Part shown: piece after piece, positions 45,066-52,664 of the stretch | How positions within the stretch are numbered: the first letter of the stretch is position 1 | Layout: the number at the start of each line of letters is the position of its first letter | Source: Kitasatospora indigofera | GTDB taxonomy: Bacteria > Actinomycetota > Actinomycetes > Streptomycetales > Streptomycetaceae | Assembly (NCBI RefSeq): GCF_014655955.1 | Contig: NZ_BNBO01000029.1 | Location: forward strand, 1 to 64,000 | DNA: 64,000 bases | Direction of reading: 5' to 3' | The notes under the pieces: generated by a model | What the model was told of the DNA's origin: nothing | Database searches by the model: none | Seen by the model: only the letters and a program-made list of their open reading frames with translations | Position numbers and translations under genes: made by a program

Positions 45066-46192
45066 CTCGCTCCAACCACGGGGGACGCGCCCTGCCGGGA
45101 CGGGAGCGCGGGAAGTACCGGGGACACGATGCCATCCGCCGAGACCCGGGTCGCGGCCCAGTCCCCGGCCGAGGCGTCCAGCAGGGCCGCGACCACCTCG
45201 CGCGGGGGCAGCTCGGCCTGGTCGCCGGGGGCGGTCAGGGCGCAGGCGGCGCTGAGGTGGCCCAGCCGCAGGCGGCGGCGCTGGTCCAGGCCGCGCAGGG
45301 TGCCGGCCAGGTAGCCGGCGGCGAAGGCGTCGCCGGCGCCGGTCGCCTCGACCACCTCCACGGTCAGGGCGGCCTCGCCGACCGCGGTGCCGTCCCGGCC
45401 CACGGCGGTGACCAGCCGGTCGGCGTCCTTGACCACCACGTTGGCGGGGGAGGGGAAGCGGGCCCGCAGGGCGTGCGGGTCGCCGGTGCCGAGCACGGCC
45501 TCGGCCTCGTCGGCGCCGAGCAGCAGGACGTCGGCGGCGTCCATCAGGGCGGGGAGCACGGCCGGGTCGCGGCCGTGCCACAGTGCCGGACGCCAGTTCA
45601 GGTCGAAGCTGACCAGCAGGCCGCGGGTGGCCGCCGGGCGCGGGCGGACCAGCAGCGTCCGGACCAGCTCCAGGCAGCCGTCGGAGAGCGCCGCGGTGAT
45701 CCCGGACAGGTGCAGCAGCCGGGCGCCGGCCAGCAGCCGGGCCGCGGCCGGCTCCGCGAGCAGGGCGGGGGAGAGGGCGGCGGCGGCCGAGCCGGCCCGG
45801 TAGTAGTGCAGCCGGCTGCGCCCGCTGCCCAGGTCGTGGGGCTCGCCGGTGGAGCCGCCGACCTCCTTGAGGTAGATCCCGGTGGGGCGGGCGGGGTCGA
45901 CCACGACCGCCGAGACGTCCACGCCGCGGGCGGCCACCCCGGCCGTCAGCCGCCGGCCGAAGCCGTCGTCGCCGACCCGGCTGATCCAGCCGCTGCGCAC
46001 GCCCAGCGCCGCCAGCGCACCCGCCACGTTCGACTCGGCGCCGCCGAGCGAGACCCGGAAGCCCTCGACCGTCTCCAGCGGGCCCGGCCGTTCGGGCAGC
46101 AGCACGGCCATCGACTCCCCCAGGCACACCGCCTCCGGGAGGCCGGTGGCGGCCTCCGGGTCCACGGTGGCCGCGGTGTCCTGACCTGCCAT
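45062..46192 (-). CDS. kdgK: PfkB-family sugar kinase, probable 2-keto-3-deoxygluconate kinase
   Basis: A 376-residue ribokinase-fold kinase. It has AVCLGESMAVLLPERPG, FRVSLGGAESNVAGALAALG, the sugar-acid kinase features GIYLKEVGG and HYYRAGSAAAALSP, SFDLNWRPALW, and the PfkB signature EATGAGDAFAAGYLAG with the catalytic Asp. The HYYR and NWR patterns are those of KDG kinases. Product KDPG would be the substrate of the aldolase encoded at 49419. The ATG at 46192 is used. Its promoter is shared with the divergent operon. Confidence 0.8.
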   Translation of the reverse strand: MAGQDTAATVDPEAATGLPEAVCLGESMAVLLPERPGPLETVEGFRVSLGGAESNVAGALAALGVRSGWISRVGDDGFGRRLTAGVAARGVDVSAVVVDPARPTGIYLKEVGGSTGEPHDLGSGRSRLHYYRAGSAAAALSPALLAEPAAARLLAGARLLHLSGITAALSDGCLELVRTLLVRPRPAATRGLLVSFDLNWRPALWHGRDPAVLPALMDAADVLLLGADEAEAVLGTGDPHALRARFPSPANVVVKDADRLVTAVGRDGTAVGEAALTVEVVEATGAGDAFAAGYLAGTLRGLDQRRRLRLGHLSAACALTAPGDQAELPPREVVAALLDASAGDWAATRVSADGIVSPVLPALPSRQGASPVVGAR

Positions 46193-46228
46193 CTGGTGCG
46201 CTCCCTCATGTCGTGCCGTCGACCGTGA

Positions 46229-46363
46229 CCGGTGCTTCGCCGACCGGTGTCCCGTGGCCCGGTGTCCCGTGGCCCGTTGCCCCGTGGGCCGTTGCCCCGT
46301 GGGCCGGTGCCTCGCCGGCCGGCGTTCCGTTGACCGGTGTTCCGTTGACCGGTGTTCCGCGCC
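46229..46363. repeat. Nine tandem 15-bp repeats in a divergent promoter
   Basis: Nine consecutive 15-base units related to CCGGTGTCCCGTGGC run from 46229 to 46363, some adjacent units identical (46244/46259; 46274/46289). The array fills the 5' leader of the kinase gene between its -10 box and ribosome binding site. Confidence 0.85.
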
Positions 46364-46364
46364 G

Positions 46365-46412
46365 ATGCTAGAACCGTCTCATCAACATATGCAATAGTCG
46401 TTGCACATGTTG
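46365..46412. promoter_or_regulatory. Probable IclR operator and kdgK promoter
   Basis: CAACATATGCAA (46383-46394) and TTGCACATGTTG (46401-46412) are 12-base inverted arms with one mismatch and a 6-base spacer. On the minus strand TTGCAT (46389-46394) and TAGCAT (46365-46370) form a -35/-10 pair with 18-base spacing, so the dyad covers the -35 of the kinase promoter. A further TTGCAA at 46410-46415 extends it toward the plus-strand operon. Confidence 0.65.
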
Positions 46413-46459
46413 CAACCTCGCCGCCCGAGCAGGGTCCGAGGAACAACCGGAGGCACAGG

Positions 46460-47785
46460 GTGAATCACACGCAGGCAAGCAGCGGCACCACGTACGCGAG
46501 CAGCAGCACCGGGCCCGGCATCGACGCCGCCAAGGTCGCCGCGCTCGCCGAGGAGACCCTCGACTGGCGGTTCAAGGCACTGCCGGCCACCGCCCACGGC
46601 CTGACCGTGCGCGAGTTCCTCGCCGGCCGGCCCACCCTCGCCGGCCTCGGCACCCCGCTGCTCACCCTCGACGCCGGCGCCCTCGACCACAACCTCACCA
46701 CCATGGCCCGCTGGTGCGCCGGGGCCGGGGTCGCCCTCGCCCCGCACGGCAAGACCACCATGGCCCCCGCCCTCTGGCAGTCCCAGATCGAGGCCGGCAG
46801 CCACGGCATCACCCTGGCCAACCTCCCGCAGCTGCGGGTCGCCCGCGCCTTCGGCGTCGACCGGATCCAGCTCGCCAACACCCTGCTCGACCCGGCCGGC
46901 CTCGGCTGGCTCGCCGCCGAACTCGACGCCGACCCCGGCTTCGCCTTCACCTCCTGGGTCGACAGCGCCGACAGCGTCCGGCTGATGGACCAGGCGCTGC
47001 GCGCCGCCGGCGCCCGCCGCCCGGTCGAGGTGCTGGTCGAACTCGGCGGCCCCGCCGGACGCACCGGCGCCCGGACGCCGGCCGAGGCCGTCCGGGTCGC
47101 CGAGGCCGTGCTCGCCGCACCGACCCTGCACCTGGCCGGCGTCGGCGGCTACGAGGGCGCCCTCGCCCACGACGCCGGCGACGAGGCCCTCGCCACCGTC
47201 CGCGGCTACCTGCGCCGGCTCGCCGGACTGCACCGGGCCCTGGCCGGCCGGTACGAGAGCCCGCGGCCGCTGGTCACCGCCGGCGGCAGTGCCTACTTCG
47301 ACACCGTCGTCGAGGAGTTGAAGCCCCTGGACGACGCCCTGGTGGTCATCCGGGCCGGCGCCTACCTGGCCCACGACGACGGCTTCTACCGCGGCATCTC
47401 GCCGCTCGCGCGCGGCGCCGGCACCCCTCTGCGCCCGGCCCTGCACGGCTGGGCCCGGGTGGTCTCCCACCCCGAGCCGGACCTCTCCCTGCTGGACGCC
47501 GGCAAGCGCGACCTGCCCTTCGACGAGGGGATGCCCGAGCCGCAGCGCGTCCGCACCGCGTCCGGGGTCGGGAGCCTCGACGGCACCGGGGCGCGGATCC
47601 GCCAACTCAACGACCAGCACGCCTTCCTGGTCGGGGCCGGCGAGCGGGCCCCGGTCGGCGCCGTCGTCCGGCTCGGCCTCTCGCACCCCTGCACGGCCTT
47701 CGACAAGTGGACGATGATCCCCGTCCTCGACGATGCCGACAGCGCCGAGCCGCGGGTCGTCGGCCTGGTCAGGACGTACTTCTGA
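46460..47785 (+). CDS. D-serine dehydratase/D-threonine aldolase-like PLP enzyme, possible amino-sugar-acid deaminase
   Basis: A 441-residue fold-type III PLP enzyme. LDAGALDHNLTTMARWCAGAGVALAPHGKTTMAP holds the Schiff-base lysine K98; QLANTLLDPAGL, SWVDSADSVRLMD and GVGGYEGAL bind cofactor and substrate; H409-P-C411 (LSHPCTAFDKW) is the metal site of eukaryotic-type D-serine dehydratases. D-glucosaminate dehydratase is reported, as I recall, to be a related metal-dependent PLP enzyme. The GTG at 46460 has CCGGAGG upstream. Stop and the next start overlap (TGATG). With KDG kinase and KDPG aldolase beside it, an amino sugar acid is a likelier substrate than D-serine. Confidence 0.75.
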   Translation: MNHTQASSGTTYASSSTGPGIDAAKVAALAEETLDWRFKALPATAHGLTVREFLAGRPTLAGLGTPLLTLDAGALDHNLTTMARWCAGAGVALAPHGKTTMAPALWQSQIEAGSHGITLANLPQLRVARAFGVDRIQLANTLLDPAGLGWLAAELDADPGFAFTSWVDSADSVRLMDQALRAAGARRPVEVLVELGGPAGRTGARTPAEAVRVAEAVLAAPTLHLAGVGGYEGALAHDAGDEALATVRGYLRRLAGLHRALAGRYESPRPLVTAGGSAYFDTVVEELKPLDDALVVIRAGAYLAHDDGFYRGISPLARGAGTPLRPALHGWARVVSHPEPDLSLLDAGKRDLPFDEGMPEPQRVRTASGVGSLDGTGARIRQLNDQHAFLVGAGERAPVGAVVRLGLSHPCTAFDKWTMIPVLDDADSAEPRVVGLVRTYF

Positions 47786-49422
47786 TGGCCGGGCCCGCGA
47801 CCCCCGCGCCGGACCTGGTCCTCCGCGGCGCCACCGTGGTGGACGGCAGCGGCGACCCCCGCTACCGCGCCGACGTCCGGGTCACCGACGGCCTGATCGC
47901 CGAGATCGGCCGCCCCGACCTGGGCGGCGACCCCCGCGGCGCCCGGACCGTCGACGCCGACGGGCTGGTGCTCGCCCCCGGCTTCATCGACATGCACGCC
48001 CACTCCGACCTGCGGCTGCTGGTCGAACCCGAGCACCCGTCCCGGGTCACCCAGGGCGTCACCTGCGAGGTGCTGGGCCAGGACGGCCTCTCCTACGCGC
48101 CGGTGGACGACCGCACGCTGCCCGCGCTGCGCCGCCAGATCGCCGGCTGGAACGGTGACCCGGACGGCTTCGACTGGAACTGGCGCGGCGTCGGCGAGTA
48201 CCTGGACCGCCTCGACCGGGGCATCGCCGTCAACGCCTGCTACCTGGTGCCGCACGGCACCGTCCGGATGCTCGCGATGGGCTGGGACAACCGCCCGCCC
48301 ACGCCGCTCGAACTCGACCGGATGCGGCACCTGCTCGCCCAGGGGCTGCGGGAGGGCGCGGTCGGCATGTCCAGCGGGCTCACCTACACCCCCGGGATGT
48401 ACGCCGGCACCGCCGAACTGGTCGCCCTCTGCGAGGTGGTCGCCGCCCACGGCGGCTACCACGCGCCGCACCAGCGCTCCTACGGCGCCGGGGCGTTGGA
48501 GGGGTACGCGGAGATGGTGGAGATCGCCCGGGAGTCCGGCTGCCCGCTGCACCTCACCCACGCCACGATGAACTTCGGCGTCAACCAGGGCCGGGCGGGC
48601 GAACTGCTGGCCCTCGTCGACCGGGCGATCGCGGACGGCTGCGACCTCACCCTGGACAGCTACCCCTACCTGCCCGGCTCCACCACCCTGGCCGCCCTGC
48701 TGCCCAGTTGGGCCACCGAGGGCGGGCCGGACGCCACCCTCGCCCGGCTGGCCGACCCCGCCGCCCGGGAGCGGATCAGGATCGAGGTGGAGGAGAAGGG
48801 CAGCGACGGCTGCCACGGCGTGGTCACCGACTGGGCCACCGTCCAGATCTCCGGCGTGGGCAACCAGGGCCTCGCCGCCACCGTCGGGCGGACGGTCGCC
48901 GACCTCGCCGCCGAGCGCGGTCGCGGCGGCACCGAGGTCTTCTTCGAGCTGCTGCTGGACGACGGGTTGGCCACCACCATCCTGCAGCACGTCGGCCACG
49001 AGGAGAACGTCCGCGCGATCATGGCTCACCCCGCGCACACCGTCGGCAGCGACGGGCTGCTGGTCGGCGCCCGGCCGCACCCCCGGGCCTGGGGCACCTT
49101 CGCCCGCTATCTCGGCCACTACAGCCGGGAGTTGGGTGTCCTCACGCTGGAGGAGACGGTCGCCCGGATGACCGGCCGCCCGGCCCGCCGGCTGCGGCTG
49201 GACCGGCGCGGACTCATCCGTCCCGGGTACCACGCCGACCTGGTGCTGTTCGACCCCGCCACCGTCCGCGACACCGCCACCTTCGACCGGCCCAGGCTGC
49301 CCGCCGCCGGCATCGAGCACGTCTACGTCAACGGCGTCGCCGTGGTCGAGCGGGGCCGCACCACCGGTGCCCTGCCCGGCCGCGCCCTGCGCCGTACCGA
49401 ACAAGGAGCCCGAGCTCTGTGA
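47785..49422 (+). CDS. D-aminoacylase-like amidohydrolase (N-acyl amino acid/sugar acid deacylase)
   Basis: A 545-residue TIM-barrel amidohydrolase. VVDGSGDPRYRADVRV, the metal motif HAHSD (H71, H73), HLTHATMNFG and VGSDGLLVG match N-acyl-D-amino-acid deacylases. The bridging cysteine of that family (GNCG) is replaced by aspartate: GQDG with D100; C94 is nearby in GVTCEVL. The ATG at 47785 shares one base with the preceding stop (TGATG), indicating coupling. Context suggests it removes the acyl group, producing the substrate of the preceding deaminase. Confidence 0.78.
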   Translation: MAGPATPAPDLVLRGATVVDGSGDPRYRADVRVTDGLIAEIGRPDLGGDPRGARTVDADGLVLAPGFIDMHAHSDLRLLVEPEHPSRVTQGVTCEVLGQDGLSYAPVDDRTLPALRRQIAGWNGDPDGFDWNWRGVGEYLDRLDRGIAVNACYLVPHGTVRMLAMGWDNRPPTPLELDRMRHLLAQGLREGAVGMSSGLTYTPGMYAGTAELVALCEVVAAHGGYHAPHQRSYGAGALEGYAEMVEIARESGCPLHLTHATMNFGVNQGRAGELLALVDRAIADGCDLTLDSYPYLPGSTTLAALLPSWATEGGPDATLARLADPAARERIRIEVEEKGSDGCHGVVTDWATVQISGVGNQGLAATVGRTVADLAAERGRGGTEVFFELLLDDGLATTILQHVGHEENVRAIMAHPAHTVGSDGLLVGARPHPRAWGTFARYLGHYSRELGVLTLEETVARMTGRPARRLRLDRRGLIRPGYHADLVLFDPATVRDTATFDRPRLPAAGIEHVYVNGVAVVERGRTTGALPGRALRRTEQGARAL

Positions 49423-50111
49423 GCAGCCCCAGCAACCTCAACGATCTCACTGGCCCCACCAGTGCCACCGGCCCCACCGGTACGGTGCTGGCCGACGCCC
49501 GGGCCGCGCTGGCCGCCGACCCGGTGATCGCCGTCGTCCGCGCACCCCGGATACCCGACGCCGCCGCGCTCTGCGCCGCCCTCGCGGCCGGCGGCATCAG
49601 CTGGGTCGAATTCACCTACACCACACCGGATGTGACGGACCATCTGCGCAAGGCCGCGACCGCCGGCTGGCGGGTCGGCGTCGGCACCGTGCTGACCGCC
49701 GAGCAGGCCGCGCAGGGCGTCGAGGCCGGTGCGTCCTTCCTGGTCACCCCCGGCGTCCGGCCCGAGGTGGCGCACGCCGCGCACGCGGCCGGCGTCCCCG
49801 TGGTGCTCGGCGCGCTCACCCCCACCGAGGTCGCGCGGGCGGCGGAGCTGGGCGCCGCCGCCGTGAAGATCTTCCCCGCGAAGGCCTTCGGCCCCGGCTA
49901 CTTCAAGGACCTGCACGGCCCCTACCCCGGCCTCCCGCTGGTCGCCTCCGGCGGCGTCAACGCGGGCAACGCGGCCGAGTTCCTCGCCCACGGCGCGCTC
50001 GCGGTCTGCGCCGGGACGGACGTCGTCCCGCCCGCCGTGGTCGCCGCCGGGGACTGGGCCGAGATCACCCGCCGGGCACGGGCCTTCACCACCGCCTGCC
50101 GCCCGAGCTGA
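49419..50111 (+). CDS. eda: KDPG/KHG aldolase
   Basis: A 230-residue class I aldolase cleaving 2-keto-3-deoxy-6-phosphogluconate to pyruvate and glyceraldehyde 3-phosphate. E64 in WVEFTYTTP, VGVGTVLT, FLVTPGV and the Schiff-base lysine K150 in VKIFPAKAFGP are intact, as is the phosphate-binding ASGGVNAGN. The first 20 residues are a variable extension. The GTG at 49419 overlaps the deacylase stop (GTGA) and has AAGGAG at 49403-49408. With KdgK it forms the lower Entner-Doudoroff branch. Confidence 0.88.
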   Translation: MSSPSNLNDLTGPTSATGPTGTVLADARAALAADPVIAVVRAPRIPDAAALCAALAAGGISWVEFTYTTPDVTDHLRKAATAGWRVGVGTVLTAEQAAQGVEAGASFLVTPGVRPEVAHAAHAAGVPVVLGALTPTEVARAAELGAAAVKIFPAKAFGPGYFKDLHGPYPGLPLVASGGVNAGNAAEFLAHGALAVCAGTDVVPPAVVAAGDWAEITRRARAFTTACRPS

Positions 50112-50267
50112 TCCCGCCGCGTCCGCCGCGTCCGGCGCGCCGCGCGGTGCGCCGGGCGCCGGGCGCGGTCCCGGGCGAACCCCCGGCCGCGCTGTCGCAC
50201 CGGGCGGCGATGGACGAGAATCCGTAGTCCGGCACCACCCCCGGACCCGGCAGGAGGACCCATCCCC

Positions 50268-51863
50268 ATGACCTCGACCCGCCCCGGCCCCGCCTGGCTG
50301 ACCGACGCCGTCCTCTACCAGATCTATCCGCAGACCTACGCCGACTCCGACGGCGACGGCATCGGCGACTTCGCCGGCATCACCGACCACCTGGACCACC
50401 TCGCCTGGCTCGGCATCGACGCGCTCTGGCTCAACCCGTGCTTCGCCTCCCCGTTCCGCGACGCCGGCTACGACGTCTCCGACTACCTGAGCACGGCGCC
50501 CCGTTACGGCGGCACCGACGACCTGGTGGCCCTGGTGGACGCCGCCCGCGCCCGGGGCATCAGGGTCCTGCTCGACCTGGTGGCCGGCCACACCTCCGAC
50601 CGGCACCCGTGGTTCCTGGCCTCCGCCGGCGACCCGGGGGACCACCGCTACATCTGGTCCGACCGGCCGGCCGAGGGGTTCGTCGCCTCGCCCGGCACCC
50701 GGGCCGGCTGGTACCTGCCGAACTTCTTCGACTGCCAGCCCGCCCTCAACTTCGGCTACGCCCGGAGCGACGCGGCGGAGCCGTGGCGCCAGGGCGTGGA
50801 CGCCGAGGGCCCGCGCGCCAACCGGGCGGCGCTGCGCGAGATCATGGACCACTGGCTGCGGCTCGGCATCGCCGGGTTCCGGGTCGACATGGCCTCCTCC
50901 CTGGTCAAGGACGACCCCGGCAAGACCGAGACCGCCAAGCTCTGGACCGAACTGCGGGACGGGCTGGACCGCGACCACCCGCAGGCGGCGCTGTTCGCCG
51001 AATGGGGCGACCCGGCCGCGGCCGTAGCGGCCGGGTTCCACGCCGACTTCTTCCTGCAGTTCGGCGGCCCCGACAACGGCCTGCCGCTGCGCTCGCTGTG
51101 GAACAACAACGCCGGTACGGTGCACGAGGAGTGGCAGCAGGGCCCGTGCTACTTCGACGCCCGGGCCGAGGGCTCGGCGCGGTACTTCATCGACGCCTGG
51201 CGGGCCGCCGCGGACCTCACCGAGGGCGCCGGGCACCTCGCGCTGCCCACCGCGAACCACGACTTCTCACGGCTCTGCACCGGCCCGCGCACCCGGGAGC
51301 AGCTCGCCGCCGCGTTCGCCTTCCAGCTCACCTGGCCGACCGTGCCCGCCGTGTACTACGGCGACGAGATCGGCATGCGCTACCTGCCCGGACTGCCCGA
51401 CACCGAGGGCAGCGTGCTCGGCCCCCGCTACAACCGGGCCGGCTCGCGCACGCCGATGCAGTGGGAGCCCGGCCCGGGGGCGGGCTTCTCCAGCGCCCCC
51501 GCCGACCGGTTCTACCTCCCGCTCGACCCCGACCCGGACCGCCCCGACGTGGCCACCCAGCGGGCCGACCCGGACTCCCTGCTCCAGCTGGTCCGGCGGC
51601 TGATCGCGCTGCGCCGCGCCCACCCCGCCCTCGGTGCCCACGGCACCGTGGAGGTGCTGCACGACGGCTACCCGCTGGTCCACCTGCGCGGCGGCCGCTA
51701 CCTGGTCGCCGTCAACCCCGGCCGGGCGCCGGTGGAGCTGCCGCTGCCGCTCGCGGCCCCGGCCGTGGCGGGCGCCCGGGCGCTGGAGGCCAGGGGCGTC
51801 GCCGTCGGCGGCGGCGCGCTGCGGGCGGAGGGGTTCTCGTACGGGATCTTCGAGCTCGGCTGA
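50268..51863 (+). CDS. GH13 family alpha-amylase-like glycoside hydrolase
   Basis: A 531-residue (beta/alpha)8 enzyme. DAVLYQIYPQTYADSDGDGIGDFAGI and IDALWLNPCFASPF start the barrel. The nucleophile is D207 in GFRVDMAS, the acid/base E245 in FAEWGDP and the stabiliser D332 in TANHDFSR. It resembles alpha-glucosidases/trehalose-synthase-like enzymes acting on short alpha-glucosides. No signal peptide, so cytoplasmic. It is 156 bases after the aldolase gene on the same strand with GGAGG before the ATG; it may be the last gene of the operon or an independent unit. Its place in the pathway is unclear. Confidence 0.83.
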   Translation: MTSTRPGPAWLTDAVLYQIYPQTYADSDGDGIGDFAGITDHLDHLAWLGIDALWLNPCFASPFRDAGYDVSDYLSTAPRYGGTDDLVALVDAARARGIRVLLDLVAGHTSDRHPWFLASAGDPGDHRYIWSDRPAEGFVASPGTRAGWYLPNFFDCQPALNFGYARSDAAEPWRQGVDAEGPRANRAALREIMDHWLRLGIAGFRVDMASSLVKDDPGKTETAKLWTELRDGLDRDHPQAALFAEWGDPAAAVAAGFHADFFLQFGGPDNGLPLRSLWNNNAGTVHEEWQQGPCYFDARAEGSARYFIDAWRAAADLTEGAGHLALPTANHDFSRLCTGPRTREQLAAAFAFQLTWPTVPAVYYGDEIGMRYLPGLPDTEGSVLGPRYNRAGSRTPMQWEPGPGAGFSSAPADRFYLPLDPDPDRPDVATQRADPDSLLQLVRRLIALRRAHPALGAHGTVEVLHDGYPLVHLRGGRYLVAVNPGRAPVELPLPLAAPAVAGARALEARGVAVGGGALRAEGFSYGIFELG

Positions 51864-51956
51864 GCCCGCCGGATCCGTCCTGCGGTCCGCCGGTGCGACC
51901 GGCCGGTGCGAGACTGACCGGCCGGAAGCGGACGGCGGTCTCGGAGGAGCGGGCGG

Positions 51957-52586
51957 ATGGACGAACAGCGGGCACAGGTGACCTGGGAGCAGCGGTTGCC
52001 GCGCTTTCTCCACCCGCCGGTCCTGCTGGACACACCGGGGAGCAGCACGGACCGGGTGGTGACGCCGCGGCTGGCGCTGTTCTTCCTCGCCGCGGCGGCC
52101 GTCCTGGTGCCGTGGACGACCTGGTTGTTCCTGACCCTGCCGGCGCGGGAGCAGGCGGAGCGGTGGAACGTCGCCTGGGGCGGCTTCGACGCCCTGCTGG
52201 TAGTGGTGTTCGCCGGGGCGGCGGTGCGGATCCTCCGGCTGTCGGTGAAGAGCGCGGCCGTGAACGCGGTGGCCGCCGCGCTGCTGGTGGTCGACGCCTG
52301 GTTCGACGTGATGCTGGCACCCGCCGCGGAGCTGCCGGTGGCGCTGCTGATGGCCGGGCTGGTCGAGCTGCCGATGGCGTTCCTCTGCGCGCGGACCTCG
52401 CTGCGGGTGCTGTCGTTGATGGAGCAGGCGCGGCCGTACCTGGTGGCGGCCGGGTTCACCGTCCGGCAGGGCCGGCTGGTCCCGCCGGAGGGCTGGGTGC
52501 CCGAGGGCCGGGCGCCGGAGGGCCGGGCGCCGGAGGGCCGGGCGCCGGGGCGGCCCGCCGACGTCCCGGGCGACGAATGGTTGTAG
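51957..52586 (+). CDS. Unknown integral membrane protein
   Basis: A 209-residue protein I do not recognise. Four hydrophobic segments are visible (LALFFLAAAAVLVPWTTWLF; FDALLVVVFAGAAVRIL; AVAAALLVVDAWFDVMLA; LPVALLMAGLVELPMAFL). The N-terminal 35 residues and the C-terminal tail are soluble; the tail carries three exact tandem EGRAP pentapeptides encoded by 15-base repeats. The ATG at 51957 has GGAG upstream. No partner is obvious; it precedes the DUF3533 gene by 78 bases on the same strand. Confidence 0.65.
   Translation: MDEQRAQVTWEQRLPRFLHPPVLLDTPGSSTDRVVTPRLALFFLAAAAVLVPWTTWLFLTLPAREQAERWNVAWGGFDALLVVVFAGAAVRILRLSVKSAAVNAVAAALLVVDAWFDVMLAPAAELPVALLMAGLVELPMAFLCARTSLRVLSLMEQARPYLVAAGFTVRQGRLVPPEGWVPEGRAPEGRAPEGRAPGRPADVPGDEWL
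52503..52547 (+). repeat. Three tandem 15-bp repeats within a gene
   Basis: GAGGGCCGGGCGCCG occurs three times head to tail, encoding EGRAP-EGRAP-EGRAP at the C-terminus of the membrane protein at 51957. Confidence 0.8.
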
Positions 52587-52598
52587 ACTGCATCTGTA

Positions 52599-52636
52599 AA
52601 GGTTGCATTTGCCAACCTTGGCACACGGTTGCATTT
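52599..52636 (+). promoter_or_regulatory. Operator-like repeats upstream of the DUF3533 gene
   Basis: Perfect inverted arms AAGGTTG (52599-52605) and CAACCTT (52613-52619) enclose CATTTGC. GGTTGCATTT is repeated at 52601-52610 and 52627-52636, 26 bases apart. The region is just downstream of the previous stop, so this gene has its own regulated promoter. Confidence 0.55.
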
Positions 52637-52664
52637 ACCACCTACTCGGAGGACCGTCCCGACC

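Noticed and set aside
46229-46363. Possible CRISPR or coding repeat array
   Set aside because: Head-to-tail 15-mers without spacers; it lies in a promoter/leader with no supported reading frame.
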